A stretch of DNA of 64,000 bases from Acanthosepion lycidas (GCA_963932145.1 OZ010580.1:1334110-1398109); one strand, 5' to 3'. Numbered from the stretch's first letter, positions 46,621-59,439 are shown. Notes: generated by a model from the sequence alone, not told the origin. Made by a program: numbers and translations.

Positions 46621-48394
46621 ACCGTGAATATTAAAAAGTCACGGACGCCATCTTGGTGTGTGAAGGAATATTATATATATACATTTCTATATAACAGAAC
46701 AATGTTAGGTAACTGAAGTGGAAATTTCTACGTAAAATGTTTCGAGCTCTAAAAATATATATCTTTGTATATGTATTCGTAAATAAGTAATGATAATGAT
46801 CGTGATGATCATGCTTTGTAGTCGAAGATGACTTAAGCTTTGGGTAGTTCTGCAGTAGCTGTGGTTGGTAACAAAGTGGGTGAAGATTAATGAGGGATAT
46901 CTGCGCACGTCACCAGTCTCATTTTCTCGTTTTATCTTCTTAGATCAAAGAAAAAAAGATAATCGAGTCAGATGTAGAAAAAGTAAAATGCAGTGAATGA
47001 TCAGGTCGCCTTTCCTTTTACGGTTCACATCACATTTATGGATTTCCCTTTCGACCAACTTTGATGCTTTCCTATCTGCCGTGATCAGCATTTATATATG
47101 CTGAGGTAGATCTCACCGAGAATTTGAAACTTTTCCATTACTCTCACTTGTATATGAGGATGCAGAATATAATTAATACTGAACAGATTCAATCTATTGT
47201 ATCAAAAGTAATTTTTAGCTAGAAACTGTGATTACTTTATTTTCGGATGATATTTCTGATAATAAATTCACACTGTTGGAATACCTTTAACAACAATGAT
47301 GTTACTGTGGTTATATCCTGAAAGTTTAAATAAATTAAATTCAAATAAGCAGCAATTCATAACAAAAAAAGAAGTTATAAAAAAAAGGGGTAACTAAAAT
47401 ATATTACCATAAAATGGTAATATCGAAATATAATAATAGTTAACAAAAAAGATAGATGAACTTGCTTATTTTTAATCACAGCAAGAATTGAAGATAAAAA
47501 TGTGCACAGCGACTAAAAAATATAAAACCTAAGACGATTGCTATATGCAGGAAAATATAACATTTAAAGGCGAATTACCTTTAAAACCACCATTCTGCTT
47601 CCAAAGAGATGGCTGGTAGGACTTAATGTATACTGTTTATAGAACTTGCAAGTGATATTCCCTCTTTTTTGTTATGAATTGTCTTTTAAAATGTTTTATC
47701 CGATCAATATAACATTTTATACTCCTGCGAAAATATTTCAAATAAAAGAAATTACTAAAGCTATAATTGTTTCTACTGCGTTTATTTAAGGGATGCAATT
47801 TAATTGAGACGCCTATTCGATCTCATATTTATATTCCATTCAAGAAAATTATCGATCTTTTTTATCAGTCTTTAAAAATCTTTAGTTTCATTAAGTTTAC
47901 AACAAAATTATTTGTAGAAAATGACATTACTTGCAAACATGGGAAATTGAATGTAATTAATTTCCAATGATGGAGATAATTAAAATTTTCAGAATGAATT
48001 TCTTTAATTTATTCTTCATACATAATTTATTTTTAATGTTTTCGAGAAACAATTATTTAATTTATCGATTTATAAACAGAAATGGAATGCATCAAATACC
48101 ATGACGTCATCATCAGAAATTTTCATTTTGTATGAGTGACGCGATCGCCACAAATTGTTAAAGCATTTGCCGTGTTTATATTGTCCATCTTTAACAAACG
48201 GAGACTTCTTATCAGCAAATTTACGATTTGCCTTTAATGAAATTAGATTTGGTTTTAAGGAATTTATACTTGGGCTTATCTAAGGCTGATTGGTTCTTTG
48301 GCCCTTATGAAGTGTCCATTGCATACGGCACACTCTGAATTTGAATCATTCATAGAACATGGAACAAAAAACAGAAAGCAACGTAATACGTCCC
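46621..48394. other. unassigned AT-rich sequence
   Basis: No gene recognised. A small inverted repeat, 'atattaccat' with its complement, lies at 47399-47421. Confidence 0.5.
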
Positions 48395-48605
48395 ACTCAA
48401 AACTACAAAATTAAACATGGCATGTGGAACTAGAACAGTGTACCCCAGTGAGCGAAATAAAGGGTTCAGTTCGACATTCCAACCATCTGAAGAAGGTAGA
48501 AGCGTATAACAGCCGAAACGTTGTAATAAATATGGTGAGGACATTAGTTCGAATAATGTAAATAGTGTACATAATATCTCATCTCAGAAATATTGACAGA
48601 AATCC
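48395..48605 (+). mobile_element. SINE body copy
   Basis: 'catgtggaactagaacagtgtaccc', 'gcgaaataaagggttcagttcgacattcc', 'ctgaagaaggtagaagcg', 'gccgaaacgttgtaataaat' and 'gttcgaataatgtaaatagtg' follow the SINE at 35905-36238 in order. The tRNA head is replaced or too diverged to see. Confidence 0.87.
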
Positions 48606-48835
48606 TTATATTTATTGTCTGAATTTCTATAATAAGAAAATATCTTTATCTACATCATTGAAACTCGTATTATTGTCTTCATCGTTGTTTCAACTGTTGT
48701 GCTCTCTTCAGGGCCATCTTCAGGTGTCTGCCGATCCGTATAATCTTCAGAGAACCCTTTAATTGATCTCCAGGAATGAATTGTTCTTGTTTCGCTCTAC
48801 ATGTTTTAGAAATATCTCTTTTATTCTATTTTTAA
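48606..48835. other. unassigned sequence
   Basis: Nothing recognised. Confidence 0.45.
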
Positions 48836-48839
48836 AAGG

Positions 48840-49115
48840 ATTGATTCGGGAATTCAGTGGCATAGTAATTGTGGGTTCAATCCCAGTAGCCGGTAGTACA
48901 GTCACACACTCAGTGGAAACATGCTGAGCAACCACTGTTCAGTATGATAAAGAACAATTAGTTGTCCACTAAATAAAGGCTTCAGTTAGAATTTCAATGA
49001 ATGTTACCAGGATCAACAATTTACTGATGAAGGACAAAGGGCAAATCATTTTCATAACAACTAAGATGAAGATATTAACCCGAATGAGAATAAAGTTAAC
49101 AGTTGTCACATTTGC
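48840..49115 (+). mobile_element. tRNA-derived SINE, second subtype
   Basis: The head holds an A-box-like 'attcagtggcatagtaattg' and a B-box-like 'gtgggttcaatccca' at about 48873. The body then has 'aataaaggcttcagttagaatttcaatg' and 'gatgaagatattaacccgaatgagaataaag', loosely parallel to the body of the other SINE copies. The hammerhead-like box is altered here ('ctgatgaaggacaaagg'). Confidence 0.65.
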
Positions 49116-50283
49116 TGTTAAAACGAAAAATAATTGTTAAAAAAAAAAAAAAAAATAAAAAGCATAGACTTGTTTCCTTTTTCTGCTTTCTCTCAATTTT
49201 TCGTTTACTTAACAGAATGATTGATAATAAAATCAAACTTATTATCAGTAAATAAATAATTTACTATTTAATATTAAAGAAATATTCTATGATTTATATG
49301 TTAAGGAGGAATCACACTTTTCGATTCTACTATGAGGAGGTGCTGAAAAGACCAAAAATCCCGCCCCCCTCAAAAAAAAAAAAAAATAAATTCTGATATT
49401 TAGTCAGATTTTGAGAAATGGGTCCAGTTGATAATTTTTCAGCAGCACCATTTTAATATTGTTGTCTCAATTGTCAAATACAAGAATGAGAAACTTCATT
49501 TATTGGCGGCAATTATTACAAAAATATAAAGAAAAATCCTTAACTAAATAACGCGAAATGATGTTTTAAATGAATTTATTAGTTGAAGAATACACCAACC
49601 AAACCCGGTTTCAAACTGACTTGTACGTGAGTTCACCATCACGGTCTAATAGAAAGATTACATTTCAAATCATAATTGCCAAATTACAATCACCGATTTT
49701 TAAGAAAATCTGCAGTTTTTCGTGATCTTCTCATTTCACAGAAATAATAATAAAGCGACAATTTGCAAACTTCAAGAAAACAAATGATATCCTCAAATTT
49801 CCCTGATCTTGATTAATGGCCAGTAAACATGATTGAAAGTGTTTGATCGGAAACATTTGAAGAATATTTGCATTTAATTAATCCATTCGACATAAAAGCA
49901 ATGTGAATATAAAATATTACGTATGAAGTGCTGGTGCTAATAAAATAATGCTTGATTGCGTTGTGTATAAAACAAAGTTGTGCATAACGGTGAGTAAAGA
50001 AAATGTCTAATTATTATTAACATAAAAAAATATATAAAAAAATCCTTATCTGTTTTCTACAAACATATATATGTATATACACGCACACAATCCATACTCC
50101 GGGGTTGAATAAGACTTATGTACTTCGCGTTGGTTGAAATAAATCTATCCCCATATGAGGTAACTTTTGATTTTGTTGCTCTGTTATAATAAATACATTT
50201 AGCTCTTTTTGTGGATCATTTTTAATATTTGATATTATTAGGATCAACTTCGATGATATTCCAACAGATTTATTATCTGTACC

Positions 50284-50288
<5 letters not shown>
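49116..50288. other. unassigned sequence with A-runs
   Basis: Poly(A) at 49138-49156 and C6/A12-type runs at 49362-49386. No gene recognised. Confidence 0.5.

Positions 50289-50326
<38 letters not shown>
50289..50326. repeat. (TA)n microsatellite
   Basis: A TA run of about 38 bp. Confidence 0.97.
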
Positions 50327-50329
<3 letters not shown>

Positions 50330-50499
50330 TGATAATCCGTATTGATAATCTCAAGGAGGATGAAATTCAGAGAGCTCAATGTGAAATCAGAACGATTAAT
50401 TCATTTTTTCATCCTGGGAAGTGTGGCCTGATGAGCCAGGAAAAAAGAAATTCCCTGGGGCAATAAATTATGAATAAATTATTAAAGTTGTTTCTTTTC

Positions 50500-50504
<5 letters not shown>

Positions 50505-50568
<64 letters not shown>
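50505..50568. repeat. (TA)n microsatellite
   Basis: A TA run of about 64 bp. Confidence 0.97.
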
Positions 50569-50570
<2 letters not shown>

Positions 50571-50596
50571 CTTTAAATTTTATACACACACACATA

Positions 50597-51330
50597 CAGT
50601 GGCGTCGAGTGTGTGTGTGTGTGGGGGGGGAACAGTCCGCATAAATGTGCCGGGCCTTGAAACCAAAGGGGCCTCAAGAAAATACCTTTAGGGGTTTAGT
50701 GGTAGGAGGTTTCTTTCCAAAAAGCAGAGAGCGAAAATACGAATCGGTATTATATTGAAATCAGTTCCAAATCAGCTTAAAAGTGCATTTTTCGAACTTT
50801 CATTGAAACAAAATGCGCGATGAGTTCCTCAAAGTCTAATTCTCGTGCCAAATCACATTCGATCGCAAGGATTGCCAACGTTGGTAAGACGCTCTTGAAG
50901 CATTGTTTTGTCGTTGATAGTTCTTTATTCGTTTTAAATGATTAAAAGAACGCTCTGCAGATGCAACTGTGGCGGGAATGATGCAGAAGATTCGGAGAGA
51001 AAAGAAAATAATTGGGAAAATTCCTGACAAACGCAACGCATTGATCCTGGTCAACAGTTCAATTGACTTCGGAATATTCTCGATAGGATCCACTCCAATA
51101 CAGTTCGATTGAAATTGTGTCATGAAATATCTCCTTTAAACGCACAACTTCGTCTCCCAGTTGCATGCAAACATCCTTCGGATATTTATCAGCTCATCAG
51201 TTGCAAGAACCTAATGGCGATACCTGACCTTCCCATGCAACAATTTACAACTGTATCAGCAAGTTCAAGGCTGGGTGACAGTCGGTACTTGATGCCAAAA
51301 GAGAGGACGGACCTTACAAAGTTTTAGGAA
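50597..51330 (-). mobile_element. hAT transposon 3' part with dimerisation domain
   Basis: The minus strand 51123-50836 contains SGIFPIIFFSLRIFCIIPAT followed by VASAERSFNHLKRIKNYQRQ, the hallmark hAT C-terminal dimerisation domain. After a frame change it continues as AILAIECDLARELDFEELIA, the usual end of that domain, near 50850. Another shift lies near 51060. The element seems to end at 50597 with 'cagtggcgtcgagtg', similar to the CAGTGGCGTAGC-type termini of hAT elements, followed inward by a (TG)n(G)n stretch. The N-terminal BED/DDE parts and the opposite terminus are not recognisable, so it is a pseudogene. The best match is the ZMYM1-like hAT group. Confidence 0.85.
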
Positions 51331-51534
51331 TATTAAGTGTCGTATTATTACAATGACATGCATAAATATTTGTCACAAAAAAACAAATAAAGACCTTAAT
51401 AAAAATATCATATTTAACATATCACAGCCCTCTCAGATTAACATGCTTACAGTCTGGTAAGGCACGCTAGATGGAGTTTGTTCTAGCATATCCTTTTCCG
51501 ACGGGCGCCTCAAATGGGAAATTCTCTCCCCGGT

Positions 51535-51537
<3 letters not shown>
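51331..51537. other. unassigned sequence
   Basis: Nothing recognised. Confidence 0.45.

Positions 51538-51571
<34 letters not shown>
51538..51571. repeat. (CA)n microsatellite
   Basis: About 16 CA units. Confidence 0.97.
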
Positions 51572-51572
<1 letters not shown>

Positions 51573-53009
51573 GACATCCTCTCTCTCTTTCTATCTTTCT
51601 GTCTCTATCTATCTACATATATAATATTGTTGTCATATTTGGTTTGTACTTCTGCTATGTATCTAGAGATTCTTGACGTAATCTCAAAGAATCTGCAATG
51701 TTATCGGTCCTCATCTGGCATCCCTTTTTTTCAAAGCTGGAATAGTGTAATGCCAAGTATTTTGTTTAGTGTAGCACAAGGCGTCAATCATGGAGCCGGT
51801 ATTAAAGTGATATTATGAAATAACCTTTGAACGGGGTCGTTGGGATCACATTTCTTGGTCTCTGTTTTCTTCTTGGGATCAATGATAACTTTATCGCAAG
51901 AGCAATGCGCGTCCTGTACTTGTAAAATCTATAATATCCATGGGAATTTTATTGTGACAATCGCAGATAAGCTTGGAATTATGCTATCAATAATTATATT
52001 TCATCAATAGGAAACATTTTTTTGATTAAAAGGAAATTTCAGTCGTTCGTTTCATTCGCCAAAATTTACACTTGGCTGACTGACTTCATCTTTTTGCATT
52101 TTGCTGTCGAGGAATTTTGTTTTGATTATTAAATTCGATAAAAATACAATTTATGATTTGAATGAGTGATGCCGAAAATAAGTCTCTGAGTTGTAAAAAT
52201 GTTGAACGAGAGAAACAAACCTCTGAAAAGCTTTCCAAACAGGGAGGGAGTGAAAGAAGAATCCTGTTAATATTGATAAGAGACAGATGCTTTTCGTTTT
52301 CGAACACTAAATCAGACAAATTCTTCAACTTTTTTCCGGCCGATGTCATTCTGTTAACTGTACCATTTATTATTAGCAAAGAGCAGTCGATATTGACAAA
52401 GACGGACAATAGAATTCGATAAGTTCCGAGATTCTAAATATTTATTCCGGGCTACTGGCCAAAATGGTTGGCTGCGAACGAAACTTTCTAAAAAGTCCAA
52501 AAAATATCTTGGCGTAAGTAAAGTAAAACCTCTTCCACAAATAAACAAAATGGTTGAAAAATCATTTTGGAATGAGTCTGCTTAAACTTGGGCCACTGAC
52601 AGTGTAAAAAGCAATGACTTCTTTTAGAAATTAGTCGATTGACTAACGGGAAATCTGTCGAATACGTTTATTGTTAAGCGAACTTTTGTCGAAGAGCGGC
52701 TGGTGTTTTCCGAAAGAATTATCGATAGCTATTGGAAATTTATTTAGAGTGATTTTTCTCGCTGCTTTCATGTGTTCACTCCATCAACAAAAGCAACAAG
52801 GGAGAGGAATTGAAAACAAGGAGATTTGCCTAGATTTCTGTCAGTAACAACTTTCAATTTCTGGATTAGGCCTGGTGACTGACCCGGTGAAGTAATTTCT
52901 CTCTTAAAATTACAATGATACGTTCTAACCTTAGCAGACGCCTCTCCCTCGTAAGAGCCAAACAATAGTTTATATATTACACCATTCTCCATAATTTAAT
53001 GTAGGTACA
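51572..53009. other. unassigned sequence
   Basis: No gene recognised. Open frames of about 107 codons at 52086-52409 (-) and 86 codons at 52162-52422 (+) overlap and have no known motif. Confidence 0.45.
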
Positions 53010-53882
53010 CGAAAACGCTAAGAAATCTGCATAACGTGGCGAAAACATGCTCCAAACGTAATGAAAACATAGTTTTATCGTCCAATCTTTGTTATTATTA
53101 ACAGGAACGATCAAGTATTTTTTTAAATATTTAATTAAATTTTTTTACTCCTTTTTAGAACATTCGAAAATTTTATTAAACATCTTGCGTCAGCAGATGG
53201 ACTAATTTTTAGCATAGCAAAGTTTAGCCTTTTTGCGGTGACAGACACATTAATTTGGAAATTCTTGCAAAAAACATACCCCCACCCAAAAAAAACCCCA
53301 AAAAACCCCCAAAAAACAAAAGAAATAATTCTCACATTTTGATCAAATTTTCAGGATTTATTTACAAATGAATGAAATTATATTTGAAACTTTTGATCCA
53401 TTGCAAGATGCGGAAGGAATGTATTCATGCATCTCTGTCAGCAAATTCGGCGTCACCTGATTCCATTATCTGCGACGATAACCATTACGTCAACTTGAAT
53501 TTTTAAAAATTTTTGATTAGAATAATTAATAAAATTTTAAAATATTGCATTAATTTTTAACTGCCAACTGATATTAGATTAAAACTATATTTATTAATCA
53601 TAAATAAACGTTCAATATAATTCAATGAATCCCGTTATTTTAAAAATAATTTTAAATTTATTTTGTCTATATGAACGTGTCGATTTCTATTAATATCAGA
53701 AATTAACAACGGAATCTATAGTTGTACGAACAACTTATTCAGCCATTATAAGATATTTACATATAGATATAGATATGTACGTTTGTATTATGACTCTTAT
53801 GTATTTTAAGTCTCCTAGGAAAACAAATCTATGAATTTGTATACAGTTATGACCTGTAATTTACGTTTAATTAGGGACATTC
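53010..53882 (+). repeat. tandem duplication unit 1 (about 873 bp)
   Basis: The first 260 bp ('cgtaatgaaaacatagtttt', 'acatcttgcgtcagc', 'gtgacagacacattaatttgg') recurs at 53883-54141 with roughly 90% identity by eye. The remainder matches more weakly ('tttattaatcata' at 53591 and 54611). The first 260 bp therefore look more constrained or younger than the rest. Confidence 0.88.
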
Positions 53883-54770
53883 ACGAAATCGCTAAAAATC
53901 GGCATACCGTGAAGAAAAAAATGCTCTAAACGTAATGAAAACATAGTTTTATCGTCCAATCTTTGCCATTATAAAGAGGAGCGATCAAGCATTTTTTGAA
54001 TATTTAATTAAATTTTTTACTCCTTTTGAGAATATTCGAAAGTTTTACTAAACATCTTGCGTCAGCGGATGGACTAATTTTTAGCATAGCAAAGTTTAGC
54101 CTTTTTGCGGTGACAGACACATTAATTTGGAAATTCTTGCACTAATCAAATAATTGTCAGGTTCTAATGAAATTTTCAGAACTTATCCACAAATAAATTA
54201 TTCATTTTTTTTATTAGGAAATCTTGGTAAAAATATATTTTTAGACGTATTTCAGCCCCTAACTTAATTTTATGAAAACTTATGAAATTCAACGAGGTAA
54301 TTTTTAGTGATTATATTAGTCTAAAGAAGAATTTAAATCCCCGATTTTTTTCAAAATCGGACCCGGTCTTCCCGAAAAAAAACAAAAAAAACGCAATAAG
54401 ACATTATTTAATTAGAGAAATTTTTAATTGATTTTATGAATAATATATATTAAAGTCAATAATAATTTTTTTTTTTTTTTTGACGAAAAATAAATTTTTC
54501 GTCTTTTTACAATTTTAAAATGAATAATTTTGTAAGGTTTTACATCTGTTAAAATTAATTAATTTCCAATGTGATAATTTTAAGGAAATATTGTTATTAA
54601 GTAAAACTTTATTTATTAATCATATATTGTAAAGCTTATTACAATCTGACGGCCCCGAATATTTTAAAAAGAATTTCTATTTGATTTGTGCGTGATTACG
54701 ATTAACATTTCCGAAAAACAAGGCCCCGTAGTTAAAAAATGTTTGTATACAACATTTTATGCTATAAGTA
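53883..54770 (+). repeat. tandem duplication unit 2
   Basis: Second unit of the duplication at 53010, with the same orientation and an offset of 871-873 bp. T- and A-homopolymers interrupt it near 54380 and 54468. Confidence 0.85.
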
Positions 54771-55549
54771 AGTACTATTTGTCTGAAATCAGATTAATTT
54801 AACTTTAAATTTGTTAATTTTTCTCCAATAATGTTTCAGAAATATATATTTTATTTTTGCAAGATTTTTTAAACCGAGAATTAACTTTGATTTACAAATG
54901 TGTAAAAAAAAAACTGCGTTTTGATTGATTTTAATAAAAAAAGTCGATTCTGATCAATACAATTTCTGTTTGAATTACATCACAGAGCCTTTTGCTTACT
55001 GGAAATAGTAAATTTTAAATCCTTCAACTTTCAATTAAATCTAAAATGAAATCTTCAAGAAAAGTTTTTCATTTAAAAAAAATCATTTGAAACCTTACGC
55101 CTGTCGAATTAATGCAGATACTTAATTTAATGTTACTTATAATTTATGGCATGATAGAAGCGTTAAAAGGTGATATCAACTTCCTATAGATATTTAATAA
55201 GCTTTGCCTAGTTTGATACAAGGCCAATATAAGAGAGACTTTTGTGCTACGGTAATCTCCAATTAATTAGAGTCTAAAAAAAGGGTACAGGATTTTGGGT
55301 TTTACCTGATGTCGAACGCCGATTACTGGTTCCAATCGGAATACATGCTGCAATCTCATCTCAGTAAACGAAAAAAATTCTCTCTAATATATGAAATTGA
55401 AACTAATGTTTGAACGACACCCCAAAAAATGGTTTTGTAAGATAAAAGTATTTTTCAAAATTCTCACAGAACGATTGGAAGTTAATGCTAAAGTGCCAAT
55501 GAAAATCGGTATGTTAATATCTTTATTACAGGAATGATCCAATGGCAAA
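54771..55549. other. unassigned AT-rich sequence
   Basis: Nothing recognised. Confidence 0.5.
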
Positions 55550-55551
55550 TC

Positions 55552-55552
55552 A

Positions 55553-55604
<52 letters not shown>
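55552..55604. repeat. (AAT)n microsatellite
   Basis: About 17 AAT units. Confidence 0.97.
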
Positions 55605-55605
<1 letters not shown>

Positions 55606-56658
55606 AAATAATTTAATATTTCTAGTGATTTGCTAATAGTAATAGCAGTAATATGAGTTGAATTTTATAAAATCTTTCTATTAAAACAGCTTTTAAGAAA
55701 ATATGTTTTCTCAAATCCAGTAGCTGCTTTTGCTTTTTCCATTTATTTGATGGAGGTTTCCTTCCTAACCTTTTGTTTGAAGATGTGTGAAAAGTCAACG
55801 TCTTGAATGTATTATTATTTTCTCTTTGAGTTACATGTGTTATCCATTTTAGTTGTTGTTGCTTTTTGAGAATACTCAAGTGATGTGGTTTCTGTTATTT
55901 GGTACAGTTCTTTGTTTGGGATTATGTAGCGCCAGTCCGAAACGTTTGAAGAAGGATAGTCCCCTCTAACGTTTCATTTTCTCAAAGCCATTTAAATCAT
56001 TTATGTGAGCAAACGGTTGTATACAGCTGACAGTTTAGATAAGATGACAATAAATCAAACAACAACGGACAACATGCCTGCCTGCGTACTTAATTTCGGA
56101 AAATCCTTATTGACAACGCAACTATAGTTAAACATAAAAACAATAAACAAAAATAAAAAAAATTCTTGAAGCTTTATACATAAAACAGTTGAAATCTACC
56201 CTGAACAAAATAAATCTCCACAAATATCCTTAAATGCCCATAATTTATAACAGAAGCCATTGGTTTATACCATAGGCTTCCCATACTTAATACTTCTCGT
56301 TTTTCACTCTTGCGTGGTCATGTGTGACGTCACGAGCTGCGACGCGATTTTCGCTTACGCGTCTCGTGTATACAAGTTTGTTGTTACTTTGAAATTTTTC
56401 ATGCAGCAAGGGCGGACTATCATTGTTGGTTCGTCCGTACGTTGTTTGATTTATTGAAATTGTCATTTTCGATAATGGCTTATGTAAGCCGAAAGCTTAG
56501 ATTGGATTTAAACATGTATCAATATGGTGTTTTCCTTTCGTGTTTCAACGATAATGTTATTAAGCTTATCAGACAATATGAAAGGAACTTACTTAAAATA
56601 AATAGACAAAACTTGTCTTTATTATTTAATGAAATATGCATTAATGAAAAATTGCTGC
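55605..56658. other. unassigned sequence
   Basis: No gene recognised. 'cgaaacgtttgaagaagga' at 55938 weakly recalls the SINE body. Confidence 0.45.
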
Positions 56659-56794
56659 CAATATATATATATATCTATGTATATATAATATATAATGTAT
56701 ATATAATATATAATGTATATATAATATATAATGTATATATAATATATATATAATATATATAATATAATATATATATAATATAATATATAATATA

Positions 56795-56826
<32 letters not shown>

Positions 56827-56935
56827 TATACAATATAATATATATATATAATATATATATATATATAATATAATATATATATAATATAATATATAATATA
56901 ATATATATATATATATAATATATATATAATATATA

Positions 56936-56967
<32 letters not shown>

Positions 56968-56981
56968 ATATATATATATAA
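56659..56981. repeat. long A/T-only (TATATAATATA)-type repeat
   Basis: About 320 bp of almost pure TA with irregular AATA insertions, giving 'tatataatatataatg' units near the left end. It leads into (ATCT)n. Confidence 0.95.
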
Positions 56982-56991
56982 TCTATCTATC

Positions 56992-57096
56992 TATTAGTTT
57001 GGTGCAAAAATAATGACGTAATGATGTCGTTTTTTGACGTTAAAAAATACGTCAAAAACGACATTATTACGTCATTATTTTTGCACCAACCTAATA
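56992..57096. mobile_element. mariner-type MITE (copy 2) inside (ATCT)n
   Basis: A 101-bp near-palindrome at 56994-57094 with termini TTAGTTTGGTGCAAAAATAA and the inverse of TTAGGTTGGTGC, flanked by TA on both sides. It differs from copy 1 (17409-17510) at only a few positions. ATCT units lie on both sides, so it split a pre-existing tetranucleotide microsatellite. Its left terminus carries one change (G to T) against the right terminus. Confidence 0.92.
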
Positions 57097-57480
57097 TCTA
57101 TCTATCTATAATTAAATTTTGAGGTCAACTATTTACATTATTCCTTGAATTATTCTAACTTGTAAATTTACTTTAGTCTTTTTTTTTCAATTTCAACGTC
57201 TTAGTCTTTTTGTCATTTTCCGACATTCCGCTTTCTGCCTGATTTTCTAACATGAAGTATTGCTATTATTCTATTAAGTATTACATCTTTTATTCTCGTC
57301 ATTTATGTTTTCTTCATTATTTTTCGACTGTTACATTCTCTTGTGTTCTTCAGTTGTATGAAAATTACTGGATCCATGAAGCTTTTGAAATCCTCTCTTT
57401 TATTTAAGCTCGAAATCTAACCACTGGCTCAGTTGAGAAATATGAATGTTGAAGAAATTTTATTAGAAAATAAGCGCTCT
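57097..57480. other. unassigned T-rich sequence
   Basis: Nothing recognised beyond the short ATCT remainder at 57097-57110. Confidence 0.5.
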
Positions 57481-58165
57481 CCGACTAATAAGATTTCTCG
57501 AATATTCAGGACGGTAAATATCCTGTTAAATATATAAAAACAGAGAATCTGCTCAAATATAGGTATCTGCTAAAAATAACTTTTAAGCAATAAAATAAAA
57601 ATATGTTGGATTAATAAATGAAAAATCGATTCCTAAAAATTGTTTTCGTTTACGTTATAATACGAAACTGAGCGGAGATGTATATTTCGATAATTGGGAA
57701 ATGTCTGTGTTCAAAAGCACTTTGTTTGGCCATCGGCTTTCTGTAGCCGAAAGGTCAAACCACGTCAGATCTAATGGCGGTTTCCCATAGGGAATCGCAG
57801 GTTCGAATTCTGCCATATATTTTCCTAATAAAATTTCTCGAATATTCAGGTCGGCCGATGAAAATAAATATAGTTCTTAATAAATAAACAGAGCATCTAC
57901 TCAAATATGGGTAGACACTAAAAATAACGTTTAAGTAATAATTAATATATAATTGGGAAAGGTCTGTTCTGAAAAGCACTATTCCATCAGATCTAATGAC
58001 GGTTTCCACTAGGAGAATGCATATATTTCGAATATTCAGGACGGTAGATGGAAATAAATAAATAAATAGACTCTTTAATATATAAACAGAGAATCTACGA
58101 AATTATGGATAAACACTAAAAATAACGATTTAGAAATAAAATAAAAAAAATATTTTCTTGAGTAA
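57481..58165 (+). repeat. diverged tandem repeat, three units
   Basis: The phrase 'tcgaatattcaggNcgg' occurs at 57498, 57838 and 58028. Each is followed by 'ataaacagagNatctac', 'actaaaaataacNtttaa' and 'aataaaataaaa'-like motifs. The first spacing (340 bp) is longer than the second (190 bp). Between unit 1 and 2, 'gcaggttcgaattctgcc' at 57799 resembles a Pol III B box, so one unit may include a tRNA-like SINE. Confidence 0.8.
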
Positions 58166-59135
58166 CATTTTTAAGAGTAAGTTTTTATAAATTTCAACCG
58201 ACAGCAGTGGTAACTGTTCGGCCAATGAATGCCAAATGTTTCCATATAAGGAAATATAATCTCACTATAACTATTACCATTTGAGGTAGGCCGATGAGTT
58301 AACAGGTATAATATAATATCTTTGAACAAAATGGCCGCTCAAATACCCGAAAAGAGAAATCACAGCGACAAGATGGAGGAAAAGTGGCTAATTATTTTGT
58401 AGATTGTGGGTTGAATAATAATTAGATAAAAATATCTAATATTTCGAATGCAAACTGTTGTGTTTCCGATGTCCTACAAAACTATAAAGATCGCTTTTAG
58501 ATAAAATATAAGCCAAAATGAATGGAGATGCTAAAAATGATGCTGAACCGAAATCGAGCCATAAATTTCTGTAAGAAATGATTATGTGTAGAAAACGTGA
58601 AATTCTAATTAAAAATAATTGGACGAGGAACAAATCAATGCTGGCGGAAATCCATATCCGTTCGCGAGTAAATTCCATTTATGGATATCATCAGAACTTC
58701 GATCAACTTTATAAACTTAATGTTTTTTGTTTAGCTAAAAGGTTTCTATGGAAGCAACGTCGAGAATATCAGACAATGCGTGAAATGATCACGTGTGTTT
58801 GGCCAACTTCCGGTGTGAATATCGTCACTAATCAAGGCTAATAAGACTACATGATAAATGGACAGATTCAGTTGGGTGTTTTTCAGAGCCTTAATAAAAT
58901 AATTGTGATTAAGCAGTCGAATTTGATAGCGTTTTATAGCTTATTTCAGTTCTTTTTGTCCATCTTATTATGTCTGACAGAAAGTCAAACGCTTAAGGTA
59001 TCCAGTTGGAATTGAATCACAACAGTAATTGCTTACGACACAAACCCATTAGAGTCGTAAGCAGTAGCAACCGTGGTGTGTCTCGGGCAAAATAGCCTGA
59101 CGAGACTATTTTTATTCAAGTCAGGTTTTGAATTC
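58166..59135. other. unassigned sequence
   Basis: No gene recognised. Frames at 58436-58678 (-) and 58578-58841 (+) overlap and lack motifs. Confidence 0.45.
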
Positions 59136-59139
59136 AGTT

Positions 59140-59225
59140 TTCCTTCTCCTACATTGGTTACCAGTTCAAATCAAGTGTGTCAAGTCTATACTATTATTTA
59201 ACTCATAGCTGAAGGAAAATGTATC
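59140..59225 (+). mobile_element. short LINE RT C-terminal remnant
   Basis: The plus strand near 59150 reads LHWLPVQIKCVKSILLFNS, matching the 'LHWLPVxxRxxFKxxxL' signature found near the end of many LINE RT proteins. It is only about 20 codons long, so the clade cannot be told. Confidence 0.5.
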
Positions 59226-59339
59226 CATTCCTTTACAATGGATTCATTGTTTTCAGCCGTGATAGCAGAAATAATAGCACTTAAAACGAGCTTGCTAAAT
59301 TCCATTTAAAATCTTTTGTTGTGTAAAAATTTAGATCAC

Positions 59340-59363
59340 AAAAAAAAAAAAAAAAAAAAAAAA
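59340..59363. repeat. poly(A), 24 bp
   Basis: A homopolymer A run about 100 bp after the LINE remnant. It may be the tail of that insertion. Confidence 0.85.
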
Positions 59364-59439
59364 GCTTAGAAACCGGGACAGGAAATTAGTAATGTCAAAA
59401 ATTTGGTATTTGAAAATCCAACCAGTAAAGAAATATTCC

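Noticed and set aside
52086..52422. Overlapping 107- and 86-codon frames as a gene
   Set aside because: They lie on opposite strands over the same bases and neither has a motif.
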